Numbered from the stretch's first letter, positions 47,067 through 60,389 are shown. The stretch: DNA of 64,000 nucleotides from Peribolospora baueri (GCA_029717555.1 JAMDHS010000034.1:156243-220242); one strand, 5' to 3'. Notes: generated by a model not told the origin, from the sequence alone. Made by a program: numbers and translations.

Positions 47067-50000
47067 ATGGCCGAGCCACGGCCCTCCACCGACGACGACT
47101 CCGCTCCTCTCCTCGAGCGTGGCGACGGCGACGGCGAGACCCAAGCTCCGTTGCTCTTGGATCGCATCAAGGCCCACGCCGCCTCTATATTCCAGCCTCT
47201 GGCCGAGCCTGACTCGCTCCGCCCGCTCGAGCGCTTCCTTGTCTTCGTTGCCCTTCTCTTTCTACTTCTCTTCGCCATCTTCGTCGGCCTTTTTGCCGGC
47301 GCTCAACACCGCGTCAACCATCTCCCATTTTGCGACCCCGGTGATGGAGGCATCACCACATCCACCAACCCTCATCCTGGCCCCACCGTCACAGCTACTA
47401 CAACCAAGATCCCCAGCGTCCCTGGGCCCACAGGCTCTCCTTCTCCTTCACCCGGCAATGACGGCCGCCGCGACAACATATGTTTGACGAGAGAGTGTGT
47501 TCTTGCCGCGAGCACCATCATCACCTCGCTCGACGAGAGTGTGGACCCGTGCACCGACTTTTACCAGTTCTCCGTGGGCGGATGGCTCAAGCAACATCCC
47601 ATTCCCCCTGGTGAGTTCTTATTGTGGCATGGGCCGTAATATCTGCGCATTGCGGTCAGGCCGTTGACCGCAAGCTCTGCCCTTTCGCCTTGTACCCCTC
47701 CGCCCCCTGCCCCTGTTTCCAGGCAAGGGCGCCTTTGGGGCTTTCAATCTCCTCCAGCAGCAGAACCTGGACCTCATCAAGTCAATCATCGACGATGCGT
47801 CTCCCGCCAGGCTGGCTTCATCAGCTTCCGAGCATTTGTCGGACGCGGACGTCGGCAACTTGGCGACTCTGCGCGAGTTCTACGACTCGTGCATGGACGA
47901 GAAAGCGCTCGATCAGATGGGCACCCAACCCCTTTTGGAGATTGTTCAGGAGATCAGGAAGCTCTACTCTTCCGGGCAGGAGGATGACTTCCGGTGGGAC
48001 GAGTGGCAACGCAATTCCGCTGTCGGCGAGCAACCTGTTTTCGCGATCCAAGACGGTAACCGTTCTCCCCAGCCTCCCCCGCCTGGTGCACCTCGCCCAG
48101 CTCCGACGGATGAGCGGCCGCCCAAGCCTAACCCACATCCTCATCCCCCTACCGAATTGCCCAAGCCAGGTCCCCTCCCGCCTCGTGGGAAAGGCTTGAC
48201 GAACGCCCTCCTCTGGGCCCAATCCAGAGGTGAGTCGAACACTGGTCCTCGAACACTTGCCCTCGCGCCTGTGTGACTACTTACCTATCCCTACGAGTTG
48301 CTTCTAGGTATTGATGCCTTGTTTCGCTTCGAGATCTCGGGAGACTACAAGAACGACCCGACGCGCAACGTCATCTTCCTGACCCAGGGCGGTCTCGGTC
48401 TGCCTGACAGGGTTAGTGCTCACATGGCCGTGCTGAAATTGGCTGTACCAGTCGCTGTCACGAGAAGTTGACGCTGTGTACGTCTTCAAACCTTCAAGTC
48501 ATACTACAAGGATGACGAGACCGTCAAATTCTACCGCACCATCGTCCATGGAGTCCTCAAGGAGCTGTATGAGGTGCAAGATGGGAATGGCGAACAGGCT
48601 GACGGCACGCTGGCGGACAAAGTGGTCGACTTTGAAATGGAGATCGCAAAATTCTCGCTCGACCCGTGAGTATCGGATGTCACTCTCCCTTCAAAGACAC
48701 CCCCATGTCTAACAATCAGTCCCGACTGCCTTTTTACTGAATACCAGTGTCGACCTCGACGATCCATATGCGACCTACAATCCGGTCTCCTCTTTCCGCC
48801 TTTCCATCCTCTTTCCGCACGTCATCTGGCCCGACTTCTTCGGCGGTTTGAACGTGCGCGGACCTGACTATCCTGCCTATCCATCGAGGATCATCCTGAC
48901 GAGCCCGGACTATGTCAAGAAGCTCTCGCACCTCGTCTCACGCACGCCCTCTCCCGTATTAGAGGCCTACCTCGTCTGGCATGCCGGTAACGCCCTCGGC
49001 CCAAATCTCGGCCCGAAGCAGCCCGTCCGCCAGGCTCTCGAAAATTTGAAGAGCAGGCTCAGAGGCTCCGAGGGAAAGCCTGAAAGAGAGACGACGTGCC
49101 TCGAAGAGGTTGAGGACAAATTCGGCTTCCTTGCCGGAAGATATTTTGTCGAAAGGGCCTTTACTGGCGATAGCAAGGACAAGGCCGAAGGGATCATCAG
49201 GGACGTCATCGCCGCATTCAAAAGACGACTGTCCGAGCTCGACTGGCTCGACGAGGACACACGGAGTGCGGCAGAAAAGAAGGTAAGCAACCGGTCAGGT
49301 GCGAAGGTAAGCCGTTTCCTCCGTCGATTTGTCTCATATCCCGCCTCCATCCTTTCATCGGGGCAGGCCGACTTCATCCGCGTCAAGATCGGCTATCCTC
49401 TCTCTCCTAACACGGAAGACCCCAAATCGCTTGCGCGGTACTATGCCCTTTCCGAAGTGAAAGACGGTGACCACTTTGGCAATGTGCTGCGTAATCGAGT
49501 GGCTGATCAGGTTAGGCGGTGGGCCATGGCTGGCAGGCCCAAGGACGAAAAGGCTTGGGTGGACTTCGTGCCTAGTACGGTCAATGCCTATTACACTGCC
49601 GAGGACAACGAGATTGTGGGTCAAAACTGCATCGTAATGGGGGCTAGCAAAGTGATGGGGTGGGTTGAGGTGGAGAGTGCTGACATTCATGAACAAACCA
49701 TCCACCGTATCTTGCACCCGCAGGTCTTTCCAGCTGGCATCCTCCAGCCAACCTGGTTCCACAAAGACTGGTGAGCACTCGTGACCTTTCAAATGACGAA
49801 CCGTCATCCGCTGATTGACGAACTTGCCGCCGTTCAGGCCCGAGTATCTCTCCTTCGGTGCCTTCGGCAGCGTCGCTGGCCATGAGCTCACGCATGCTTT
49901 TGACAAGACGGGTGAGTGGCGCCCTGGTAACCCCCTTTCGAGGCCTTGCCTGATCGCCTTTGACCACTCTTTATCTGCACAGGTCGTCTCTTTGACGGCG

Positions 50001-50553
50001 AAGGATACCTCGCGAACTGGTGGACGAACAAAACGGATCGCGCCTTCACAAAGCGGCAGCGTTGCCTGGAAGAACAGTACGGTAACCTGACCTTGCCCGG
50101 CACAGATAAGCACTTGAACAGTCGCCTGACCATCGGCGAGGACCTTGCGGATCACGGCGGCCTCGCCCAGAGCCTGCGCGCCTGGAGGGATCGCTTCGCG
50201 GTCGAGGGCACGAATGGCGATGACCAGCATCACAATCTTCTCCTCCCGGGCCTCAACTACACTCGAGAGCAGCTATTCTTCGTGTGAGTGGCTGGCGCAA
50301 GACGTCTCGTTGTTTTGAAACTCACACTTCGTCCTTCCTCATCGCCGGTACACTTTTCACCAGAGCCTACGGGCTTGGCTGGGCTCGCAATGTCAGTCCG
50401 CAGGAGGCCCTCCTCCGGCTGCGAACCGACCCACACTCGCCAAACCGGTTCCGCACCATCGGCACGTTGTCCAACAACCTTGACTTTGCCAAAGCCTTCA
50501 ATTGTACCTTGGGCAGCCCGATGGCACCCAAGGATCGGTGTGCTATCTGGTGA
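47067..50553 (+). CDS. M13 zinc metallopeptidase (neprilysin / endothelin-converting-enzyme-like)
   Basis: Ten exons (47067-47610, 47723-48229, 48308-48411, 48499-48665, 48748-49282, 49367-49615, 49724-49770, 49838-49911, 49983-50283, 50364-50553) give 905 residues. It is a type II membrane protein: short cytosolic N terminus with a DDDSAPLL dileucine-like signal, membrane segment about 57-77, then a Pro/Ser/Thr stalk. Peptidase signatures are VDPCTDFYQFSVGGW, LTQGGLGLPD, VNAYY, zinc site HELTH (His733, Glu734, His737), GEDLADHGG (Glu795, Asp799) and the C-terminal CAIW. A Pro-rich insertion sits near residues 330-370. It is predicted to cut short peptides at a membrane surface or in the vacuolar/secretory route. 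All catalytic residues are present. Confidence 0.95.
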
Positions 50554-50707
50554 AGCTGGCATGGAATCGCCGGACGGAAGTTTGGAAACTTCTGCTTTTT
50601 TTTTCTCGTACCGTTATCAGACCTTGTGGACGTTTAGGAAATATGATTCCTTCGAAAACTACCATGAATGGCTCGGTGGGGTGGCGAGAAAGAGTGACTA
50701 GTGACTA

Positions 50708-51397
50708 TTAAACTGTCCGTTCTTCGCCAATGTCCGCTTCGTCCTCATCGTCGAGATCCACCTGATCGGGAACTGCGAGTCGAGGAGAAAAAGAGACAAG
50801 CGAAAAAGGCAAATTATGGTCAAGGCCGCATCCGTCTTACAGACTCAATCTTGAAGCGCACAACGAAAGCTCACACCAGCCGAATTGGGACAGCGAGACT
50901 CTCCATCCCATCGCCGTCTGCGTGACCTCGACCCCTTCCGCACGCAAAGCGAGCGCCTGCCTCATCGCGCCTTCCCCGCCGTCTCCCCGAGGTGAGATGG
51001 CGCCGGAAGAGCCCAAGACTCGCTGCCACGGTACGGAGGGGTCGCCAACAAACTTGAGCGCCTGTCCCACCATTCGCGAGTGCGAGGGATGACCGGTGAG
51101 TCGGGCGATATGGCCTGCGTGCAGGATGGATGACACACATGTAGGCGGAGTGATCGGGGTCAGACGAGACGGCCATCCTCGTGAGAGGAGAGCCAGATCT
51201 AGTGCTAGAGCGCACCATAAGTGGTCACCTATCCAACCCGACAGAAGTATATCCAAAAATGGAAGACAAACAATGAGCGGGGCCGTCCGAGGACCAGCAC
51301 AGGAGTCGAAAATTATCAGACTGACCTTTCCAGGAGGGATCAGTCGACAGATGTCGTATACCGTCGCGTGGAACTCTGCAGCGTCGACCACTGGCAT
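50708..51397 (-). CDS. ATL1: Alkyltransferase-like DNA repair protein (Atl1 type)
   Basis: Four exons (51397-51326, 51228-51216, 51114-50875, 50772-50708) encode 129 residues; exon 2 has only 13 nt. The order is FHATVYDICRLIPPGKVTTYGHIARLTGH split over the first three exons, then SHSRMVGQAL with the DNA-intercalating Arg42, then PWQRV, with Trp58 in place of the acceptor cysteine of MGMT (PCHRV). That substitution defines alkyltransferase-like proteins, which bind O6-alkylguanine without removing it and hand the lesion to nucleotide excision repair. The C terminus is acidic (DLDDEDEAD). It is convergent with the M13 peptidase gene, 154 bp away. Confidence 0.93.
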
Positions 51398-51762
51398 CGC
51401 TCCCTTTCGGCCCCTTCGGCTGAGTGACGTCCTCTACAGCGACAGAGCGGCTCCCAGCGGCAGCGCGTTGGTCCAGAAGGGAAGTTGGGTCGAAGAGGAG
51501 AACGGAGCGGGACAGATCACACCACCATGCCTCGGCGCACGATACGAACGCGATCGGCAGCGGCGACAGCCAATTTACGCGCAAGCAATTTAGGTACGCG
51601 ACACCCTCGTCGGATGTTTCCTTTTCACCAGCATCGCTTCTTTATACATGGTATAGGAAGAAAGGATCGACATAGAATGAGAGCGAGAGAGAGTATCGAC
51701 TTTAGGATGTACATAGCGCATTACGCGGTCACGCCAGCACACACAGCGGATGCCCAGTTCAA
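51398..51762. other. Intergenic, promoter of ATL1 and 3' flank of the Caprin-like gene
   Basis: 365 bp between co-oriented genes. Nothing beyond expected flanking sequence was seen. Confidence 0.4.
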
Positions 51763-54191
51763 TCAAGCAGACTCGCCCGGCGTCGTACCTCCACTTGCTC
51801 CACTTGCACCCTCTGGCGGGGTCCCTCTGGCTCCACCTTTCCCCCGGGCCCGCCCCCTACCTTCGCCCCTACCGCGCCCCCTGAACTCGCCCCTACCCCT
51901 GCCCCTCCCACGCGATCCTACCTGACCGTTCTGGCCTTCGCCGCCGGACTCCCTCCTCCAAGACCCTTCGCGGTCCGAAGAGCTTTGTCCAGCCTTATCG
52001 AAAAACCCTCCACGAGGGCGCCCACGTCCGCGACGTCCGCGATTAGCAATCACCTCAAAGCCCTCCTCATCGACCTCCGCTTCTGCCGGTCGTCCGCTCG
52101 CGCCAGGGTGACCGCCGCTCGCTTCTCCGTTCACATCTTGCTGCTGCTGATAACTGCCCCTTCCGCGTCCACGTCCGCGTCCACGTCCACGTCCCCGACC
52201 ACGCGGCACTGCCGGTTCCGGGGGAGTCTGTGAAGGCAGCGCGTCTAGCACGGGGAGGACCTCGGTGTTAGCCTCCTCGACCTCGGCGGCCCAGTCAAAG
52301 CTTGAAGTCGCTGCAGTCGCTGGCGCATCAACTACGCCAACGACCTGAAGAGAGATAAGGGCATAGATAAGACGAAGATAGCCTGAGTCAGTAGATGCTT
52401 ATGCCAGAGCTCACGCACTACACTTCGCACAAGACTATTGAACGTACGTTTATGATCACCTCCTTAGCCGCACTTTCCTCGGTCTTGTCAGGCAAGACAT
52501 CCTCAACATCAGGAACGAAGTCCGGGTTCGTACCAAGCAGCTCCGGATCAGCGACGCCAGGTTCATTGACAGGAGTGGGTGCTGCAGTCGTCTCAAGGTC
52601 GGGCGGTACGGGCGCGTCTTCCACGCCACCTCCTTCGGGGTCGAGCAATTTGCCATGCTCGGGCACGTCGGGCTCCTTACCCACTTCGACGACCGGACTC
52701 GGCCCTTCACCATCATGGGAGCTCAAAATCTCGCTCTCTTGCATGAAAAGGATGCCTGGTCCGCCGGCGTTTGTGTTGGCGAGTCCGAGGTCAACGGCGC
52801 CACCAACGGAGGGCACAGCAACATCGGAATTGTTGACAGCAGACGTTCCCTCGCCATTGAAAGAAGCGACGTCCCCTGAAGCGGTCTCTTCATCGATCAG
52901 AGGATCAACCAAAAAAGACGTCTTTGAGTCTCCAGTGTGAAGCGGAGGCTCATGGGGAGGACAGGTGAGATGGTAGATGATATCCTTGATACGAGCATCT
53001 GAAGAGGGAGCAAAGCGTGATCTTGAGCTATATTTAAAGGGTCTGATAGGACAGATAGTGCCACACTCACAAGAAACGCCCTCGAGAATTTCGCCCTCAT
53101 CGCCTCGCTCGAGCTTCTCCAGTTCTTCCTGCGCATCACCAGCACCTCCCATGAGGGGTCCATTCGCGAGCGTGTCAAACAGCTTTCCGGCAGCAGCAGC
53201 CTCTTGACCGCTTGCTTTGGCGACAGCCGGAGGCAAGCTGGGAGGCGCGAACGAGTGCACCGCCGGTGAAGGGTGCAGGAGGGAGTAGAGGTGCAAGAAT
53301 TGAAGAAGTAAAAGGAGGCGAGCGTCGCCTGCTTTCTGGGTTTTGGACACGGCAAAGAGGCACTCGGGGTCAGTATTAATAGAATTTAGAAAGGACACCA
53401 AACTCCACGCTCACCTCGCCAGCCTTTCTCGCACTGCCGAGCTTTTCCTGCACGGCCGCCTCTTCGGCCCGCTTTTCCGCGTCCCGGTGTTTGTTTTCCT
53501 CAATCTCGCCTACTTCAATAGCTCGGACCACCTCGTTCAGTTCCTTGATAGTAGCTTCGAGTGAGGGTTTGGTGGCAACGGTGCGCCTTTGATCTTCGTT
53601 CAGAGTGGACGGGTCCGCGGAGGAATATGACTCGATACGTTGCTTACGGGATGCGAAAGAGAAGGGCAAGAAAGTGAGATCAACAAACATTTTTTTCCAA
53701 GAAAACGACATGTCAACGACCCGGATCGTTTGTGGCCAAAAACCGTTTTGTTCTCTTCCACTCACCAGCTTCTTGGTCAATCCCTTCAACCTTTTCCCGA
53801 TGATTTCAACGGCCACGCTCCTTTTCGCAACCGTAGTAGCCCCTTCCCCACCTTGCTTCTCCTTCCGTTCCACCGCCTCTACAGCGACCGGCGCCGCGTC
53901 CTTCTTCACCTCCCCGGTAAGCTCCCTACGGCTCACTTTGAGATCTCCGCTGACATTTTCAAGCGCTGGCGCGCTGCTCAGCAGAGTAGCCTCTTTGGGC
54001 CCGATGGCTTTTTCGTTCGACTCGGCGTTAGTATCAGAGGTGCCCGTGTTGGTGTTAGGAGTGGTAATGGGAGTCAGGCCGTCATCAGCCTTGACCGACA
54101 CTTTCTTCTTCTTTTTGGACTTGGACTTGGACGACGTCAGTGGGGCGCCGGGGATGCGCGGCGTCGGCGGTTCAGAGGTCGGCTCAACCAT
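51763..54191 (-). CDS. Caprin-like RNA-binding protein with C-terminal RGG region
   Basis: Five exons (54191-53766, 53642-53415, 53335-53071, 52998-52448, 52344-51763) give 683 residues. The N terminus is low complexity with a basic KSKSKKKKK tract. Then KRLKGLTKKLQRIE and LNEDQRRTVATKPSLEATIKEL, with a long charged helix (EENKHRDAEKRAEEAAVQEKL), resemble the Caprin-1 homology region. A hydrophobic helical block (DARLLLLLQFLHLYSLL), an acidic middle section and a C-terminal Arg-Gly array (RGRG repeats, 52206-52155 and 51918-51800) follow. Caprins bind mRNA and G3BP-type partners in stress granules. The RGG array is certain; the Caprin assignment rests on pattern similarity recalled from memory. 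The start could lie further upstream in the same frame. Confidence 0.7.
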
Positions 54192-54803
54192 GGGCGTTGA
54201 ACAGCGCGGGCGACGTCGCGGAGATCCTATCTCACAGATACAAGGATGGTTGGTGGGACGGTGAAGGGCGAGGCGATGGTCGACGATGGAGTCTGGTCCG
54301 AGATGGATGAGATAGACGACAGGAAGAAGCGCGGCCCCCGCTTCCGTCATCGCCATGATTGCCGCTTTCGCCCGTCTTTCCCCGGCACTGGCCCATGCGC
54401 AAGCTCGATCGATCGATCTCCATTTTGACACGCGGGGGCGGACAAAATCTTGTGAAGATTTTACCTAATCGGTGACAGATTCGGTTGGCTGAAAGACCGC
54501 CAACAAGGCTTGAGTAAAAGGAATCTGAGTTCCTGGTGGACGAGGTGACGAGGAGCATCCTCCGGTGCTGGCCTTGAATTTACGGTTTCACTTGGATCCC
54601 TAACGCTTTCTTCCATCCGACTTCTTGCAGCATATATTAAGCATAGAGGAGCAAGCAGAAAGGGAACAGAGAGAATGGGGTAACAAAAGGTTTGGGCACG
54701 TCGCATACGGCCTCAGGCCGCCTTCTCGAGATATGCACCAACATGCGAGGTAATCTAATGTCGTCCCATTTCCGGAAGTATAATGGAGCGGCCATGATCG
54801 TCA
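54192..54803. other. Intergenic, promoter of the Caprin-like gene and 3' flank of the kinase
   Basis: 0.6 kb between co-oriented genes. Upstream ATGs in frame with the Caprin-like gene exist (to 54431) but add residues with no clear conservation. No other feature was seen. Confidence 0.4.
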
Positions 54804-57800
54804 TCACATCGACATGGAACGCAGACGCGAGCCCGTCAAGAGACGGCTCGGGGGCCGACCCCTCGTATTGTCCGCCTCTCCGGCGAATAAGCTTTCTTCA
54901 CCGGCGAGCGACGCGCGAGGATCAAACGGCTTCGGTGATTTGAAGGTGTACCCGACGAAGGCTAGCTGCTTCCGCATCTCAAGGAGGTGTTCGCCGTGTA
55001 ACTTGTCCCGGAGCATCGGGTCACGAGGCTGATCAGCAGCAACCGGGTTCTCCGCCGCCCCGGGGGGAGCCAGAGGTTTGTCTTCGATGTCGTCTTCAAA
55101 GTGCTTCGTGTCAGCGGGATGGGAGAGCGCGGGCTGGAAGGGAGGGGTGTGGTTGTGGAGGTTGGAAAAGTCGAGACCGCGGAACCACGGATGGGACATG
55201 AGCTCCTCGACGCCGTCCGCCAAGCCGGACGGATTCGTCGTCCCTCCAGGACCTGCCTTGAATCCGGAGCGACGAGCAGACTGGAGGAGCGAGTTTGGTC
55301 TCGACACGGATGCCGTGGACGTCGAACCGAGCCTGTCCTCCTTCTCGCAAATGAGTCGCTCGATGAAGTCTTGTGCGTCTCGGCTCACGCGCGGCCTCTG
55401 TGGAAAACGGAGGGTCTGGCGCCAGTTGAGGATTTTCTGGCGCGTGAGGTGACGAGATTTGGAGACGAAGGGAGGGTATCCGAAGAGCATCTCGAAGACG
55501 ATCACTCCGAGCGACCACCTAATAGCGTACGACGGGCCCATCCACACCGACGTCGATCGATGTCAGCCAAATAGGGACGTAAAGGACGATAAAACGAAAA
55601 AAACTCACCAATCACAAGACTGATCATAGCCCATTCCGCGCAAAACATCCGGTGCCATGTAGTTGTTTGTGCCTGCCCCACGAGAAGTAAGACATGACCA
55701 TCGACGTCAGACCCGGTTCCAATGTCGTACCCGTCGGCTCCTTTCCAAGCTCAAGACAGTCAGGAAACTCACCTACAACGGAATAAGCCACCTTTTTTCT
55801 GTTCTTCTCCCTGAACGTCAGCACGTGGGTCACAGGAGTGCCATCCTCGTTTCGATCGCTCATGACCTGATCGAGCTCCTTCTGGTCAAGTCCGGCGCCG
55901 CGGACGGCGCGGCTGTCTGCACCTCTGGCAGCGCCGGGTCGACCTCTCCCGGCTCCCGCTGCCTTTGTAACTGGGTAGTCGTCGAGATCAATGCCATGCT
56001 TGTGTAGAAGGTGCTTACGTTGTTGGTCATAGTAGGCGCCGTCGTGCGCCCAATGGAAGGACTACAAATCGGGAAAGAGTCAGAAGCGCCTAGGGTCAGT
56101 GAGATGCCTTCCCCTCAACGAACGACAACAAATCAACTGTATGCTCGCCTGACACAGCCCAAAGTCTGCGAGCTTGATGTGTCCGTCACTGGTGAAGAGA
56201 AAGTTGTCAGGCTTGATGTCGCGGTGGATATAACCGAGCCCATGGGCCTCGTGGATGGAAAGGATCATTTCGGCGACGTAGAAACGCGCAAAGTCCTCTT
56301 CGAAGACGTCCCTGTCAATGAGGAGGTTGAGAAGGTCGCCGCCACCCATGAACTCCCTATAGGCAAGAGCGGTTGAATGAGCACGAAAAGGAAGACCCAG
56401 TGGTTTCAGTGTACCCTCCACACAGTATAATCAGGCAGTAAGACAGACAAAGACCGAAGGAAGGACAGGCACCAACATGATGAGGTAGAGATGATCGACA
56501 TCCTGGAAAGAATATTTGAGGTTTACGATCCATCGCACGCGACTGCTTGCGGCGGCGCTCGTCATCAGGTCCCTCTCCGCCCTCACGTGTCCCTCCTGAC
56601 CCTTCCTTAGCATGTCTGCCTTGCGCAGCTGCTTCATCGCATAAAGTTGCCCTGTCCCCTTCTCCTTCACCAAGCTCACCACCCCGAACGCGCCGTGGCC
56701 GATGGTCTTGAGCCGCACGAACGCATTGGCGCTCACACGGGCGCGAACGTCGCGGAGGTAGTCGCTCTCGGCGGCCAACCAGGCCTCCCTGATCCGGCGC
56801 TTCTCCGCGTCGGGGATGCGGAGCGAGGCGAGCTCGGCTTCGAGGCCCGCTCGACGGGTGTCGCGATCGCGAGGCTTCTTGAGAAGGGCGTAGTAGACAG
56901 TCTCAAAGTAGATCTTGGCAGCCACGCACTTCTCCACCGTGGCAAGGCTGGGCACAAAGTCGGGTTGGTCCACAGAAGCCGCTGTAGCAACCAGCGCGGC
57001 CGCTTGCTCCTCATCGGAGACCTCGTCCAGCACGAGCATCGAGGTGGGTCGCCCACCAATGGTGGAGATGCTCGCCAATGCGTTCACGGAGCCTGGAGTG
57101 GACGGCAGACCGTCGAAGGTCCTTCCGCCCACCTTTGCAACGACACACTCAGGGGACAGAGGTTGGTCCTTGATGACCGTCATCTCCGCAGTGTTAGTTT
57201 GCACCGAAGGCGGGATCACTGGCCTGCCCTGTGCGCTCACAGAAGGATCGAAGTCGAGATTCAGAATTCCTCCCACGGGGCTCGCAGGCGGAAGTCCAGC
57301 CTTGAGAGCGGCGGGAATCTCCTGCTGGGGTGTGACGGCGGCGTTTTCCGCGGTTCCATACGCCTCCTCGCCGATGCCTAAAAGGGGGTTGTGAGGCTGA
57401 CCATCTGGATTCCGCGGGCTGGGGAGCTGCCAAGTGCCGTCCATGTTCTGCACGCCCTTGATGGTCGTCGCACCGCTCAAAGTGCTCCCAGAAGCGGCGC
57501 CGCCCCCGTTAACGACGTGCAGCTGACGCTTCTCCTCCTTGATAATGCTATTGTTGTGCATGTTAGTCTGAATCCGCGCTATAGCTTCCGCTTGTGCTCG
57601 CGCAGCGGCTAAGCGAGTTGCTTGCTTAATTGGAAGGGCCCACGCAGGATCTGAACGAGGGCGGTCCAGAAGGCTCGGTGTCAAGTCTGACTGAAATCGC
57701 GGGATGAGGAACGGCAGCACCTAGACGCTCTACTCACCGGCAACTTTGCCCACGCCATCTCTGCTCCATCGCATGAGAATAGCCTCAGCCTGATCGGCAT

Positions 57801-58916
57801 CGCTGGCGTGGACGGCGTGTATGAAGCCACGAGGGGCGGAGATTTGATCAATGCTGATCCTCTTTTTCGCCGCCCTCTGCACTGGGGGGGGAGGACTAGC
57901 AGCCGCAGGTGTCAAGGGCTTAGGCGGAACAGCCGGTTGCGCGCACGACGGTAATGGTGTGGCAGCAGTGGAAGAGTAAGGTACAGAGAAGCCGTCGGCC
58001 GGAGGAGGGGCCATGGGAACGGGCGTCGCTCGAGATGCGGTAGCCTGCCAGAAGCCTGGCTTACCCCGAGCCGTGCCTCCTCCGTTGACAGCTGACGTAA
58101 AGCGTGAACCGGCAAGTCCACCGGGAGTTTGAGAGTTGACAAGAGAGAGCAAGTCGAAGAAACCCTTGTGCTGCAGAGCGGGAAAGCATCGGAGAGTCGG
58201 ATAATGAGAACACAAGGGCCAATATAAACATCGATCGCGCGAAGAGGACGAAAAGACGTAGGACATGACAAGACTTCCCTCTGATGCATATCCCCTCATC
58301 CACTCACCATGAAAGCGCTTCCACCGCCAAACTTGCTGCCTCTCGTCGCGCCAAACCTGTTTTTGTTGCCAGCACCAGCTCCCCTTCCTTCCGGCGTGCC
58401 GTCATCATCCGGATTGGAGAAGGCGGTGGTGTTCGCGCGGCCTCCTCCCAACCTGCTTGTTGTCGCTGGTGGCGGTCGACTTCCCACTTGTTGCCGTTGC
58501 TCCTGCTGCGGGTGACGCAGAGGAGAAGAGGGAGCATGTTGCTGGCGGTGGTAAGGCCTCATGGCACCAGGAGGTAGACCTCCCCCTACCACCCTCATCG
58601 GGGTCGGCGTGAAAGCAGCGTAGGGGTGAGGGGCCTGTTGCGCTGCTGCCTGGTCCTCAATCTGTGTTGGTCGTTGCTCATATGCATTGCCGGGGCTCTC
58701 TGGCGGAGGGGTGACGTACCGAGGAAAGTATACTCTCTCAGCGAGGGGGTCGTACGCATAAACGTCTTCAACAGGGTAGTAGGGTGGAAAGAGCGCCGCC
58801 TGAATGGGGAAGGAAGTGCCGCCGGAGACGCCGCCGGAGACGCTGCTGAAGGGTTGGGCCGCTGTAGCCGGGAGTGCTCGACCGCGCTGTGGGCGGGGCC
58901 CGCGCGGAGCTGCCAT
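54804..58916 (-). CDS. NDR/LATS-family AGC serine/threonine kinase
   Basis: Seven exons (58916-58308, 58170-57738, 57686-56477, 56356-56149, 56061-55773, 55672-55609, 55518-54804) give 1175 residues. A long Pro/Gln/Gly-rich N terminus precedes the Mob-binding-like helix ([21 protein letters not shown]). The kinase domain follows: [47 protein letters not shown] and [15 protein letters not shown]. There is a large insert between DFG and the activation segment [18 protein letters not shown], as in NDR/LATS kinases. The hydrophobic motif is FVGYTFK. Intron 4 (56148-56062) begins GCGAGC, a GC-AG intron; the phase excludes the nearby GT. These kinases control polarity, septation and morphogenesis with Mob cofactors. 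Whether it is Cbk1-, Dbf2- or LATS-type is not settled. Confidence 0.92.
56062..56148 (-). other. GC-AG intron in the kinase gene, after the DFG motif
   Basis: The exon ends TGTCAG and the intron begins GCGAGC and ends tttgtag. Phase 0 on both sides yields FGLCQ/SFHWAHD. The overlapping GT (after CTGT) is in phase 1 and would shift the frame. Confidence 0.7.
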
Positions 58917-60389
58917 GGAGTAAGGAGAGCGGCGAAGGATAAGACGGTCGCGTTAGAAGGAAAAGGAAGCCGTGCAGAGATTGTCGTCGTGGTCGTCGTC
59001 GTTGTCTGTCGTCAGTTGTTGTCGTCGTACTCGTCCTCGTCTCGGCGTTGTTCCCCAGCTCGGCCTCCATTAGGCTGGCCGAGTGCAGCCCTCGCCCGCT
59101 CAGGGGCCGCGGCCACGTGCGATCTCCACGTGGCGATCGCGCACGAACCACCGATCCCTCGCGACCTCCGGGCCGACATCGACCTAGACGTTCGCGCCGG
59201 AGTAAGATGGACCAAGCATTTCTCGGCTCAAGCAAAGCAGCAACTTGACAGTGACGCAGCAACGACCTAAAATAATGGGCGATGGACTGCGCCTTGGGGT
59301 ACAGGAGCTTGTCCTTTCCACTAACCTCAGCGTCTGCCATTCGATCCAAGACCAGCTCTTGGCTGTCGTTCCGATCTCCAGCGGCAGGAAGTCTCCCATG
59401 CGCACTTGACAGTATTATTTCTTTTAAATATTGATAATTATACACGGCTCGGCTGAAACAGGTTTGTCCTCCTCCCTCTTTCCTACGAATTTTTTTCAGA
59501 AACTAAAAACGCAGGAGAGGAGACTCGGAGAGAGTTCACGGCCATGCAGGACGCCGTCGAGGTCGAGCGCGAGGACAAGAGTGCCAAGGTCCGCGCCGTC
59601 ATCTCCAGTAGCACTAAAGAGCCATGTCACGGCCTGGATCATTCAGAGCACTGGTGTCATATACGACGTCAGCTTTTGTAACGACTGAGCACTTTGCTCA
59701 GTCAATTCCAGTGTGAATTCAAATTTGTGCACCGAGATTAGAACACGGTCGTCTATACTCAGGATTGCTTTCGCGGACGTCAAAATACAGCTACGTAGTG
59801 ATGCGACCTGCTCCGACGTGATTTCCCACCTTTCCAACGCCTTCCGCAATCCCGGGTATCGCTATGACGCGTCAAATGGAAGGCTCAACGTCAACCTCGT
59901 CATAATGCGCGCTCAGACGCCTTCACTTCTTCCATTCTTATTGTTTCCCTCTAGCACCACCTCTAGGCGCTGCATTTCCAAAGAAGCAACGCCGCCTTGT
60001 CTTCGGCCAAATGATAGTCGGCATACTCAGCGATGAGACCTTCCCTATCCTATAAGGGAAGATCAACACTGGTAAGACCTACCGAGGCGAAATCTTCGAG
60101 ACTCAACACAAATAACCTTGAATGACGGATCGAGCTAGTCGTACCGCGATCATCCAAGAGTTGTTCAATTACAAGATGGGCAACAAGCACGTCGCTGCAG
60201 AAGCGCTCCGGAATAGGCATTCTTCTACCACCATCTCAAAGCAAGACACTCTGGACCCTGTACACATGTAGTTACCGCATACCTGGACGGGAACATCGGC
60301 CACAAGATGCCTTCAGCTCATCTCTCGCCGAAGAGATGGAATCTTTCTGCTCTCTATGGCAGCAGTCAAATTTGCCAGTCTCCCTGACT
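58917..60389. other. Gene-poor region, 1.5 kb, unassigned fragments
   Basis: The first 500 bp are promoter sequence of the kinase, including a gtcgtcgtc-type triplet run at about 58982-59040. Short frames further right (for example 59545-59688 plus, 59643-59849 minus, 60121-60270 plus) encode helical-looking peptides but match no family I know. They may be debris of mobile elements like the RT remnant that follows. Confidence 0.35.
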
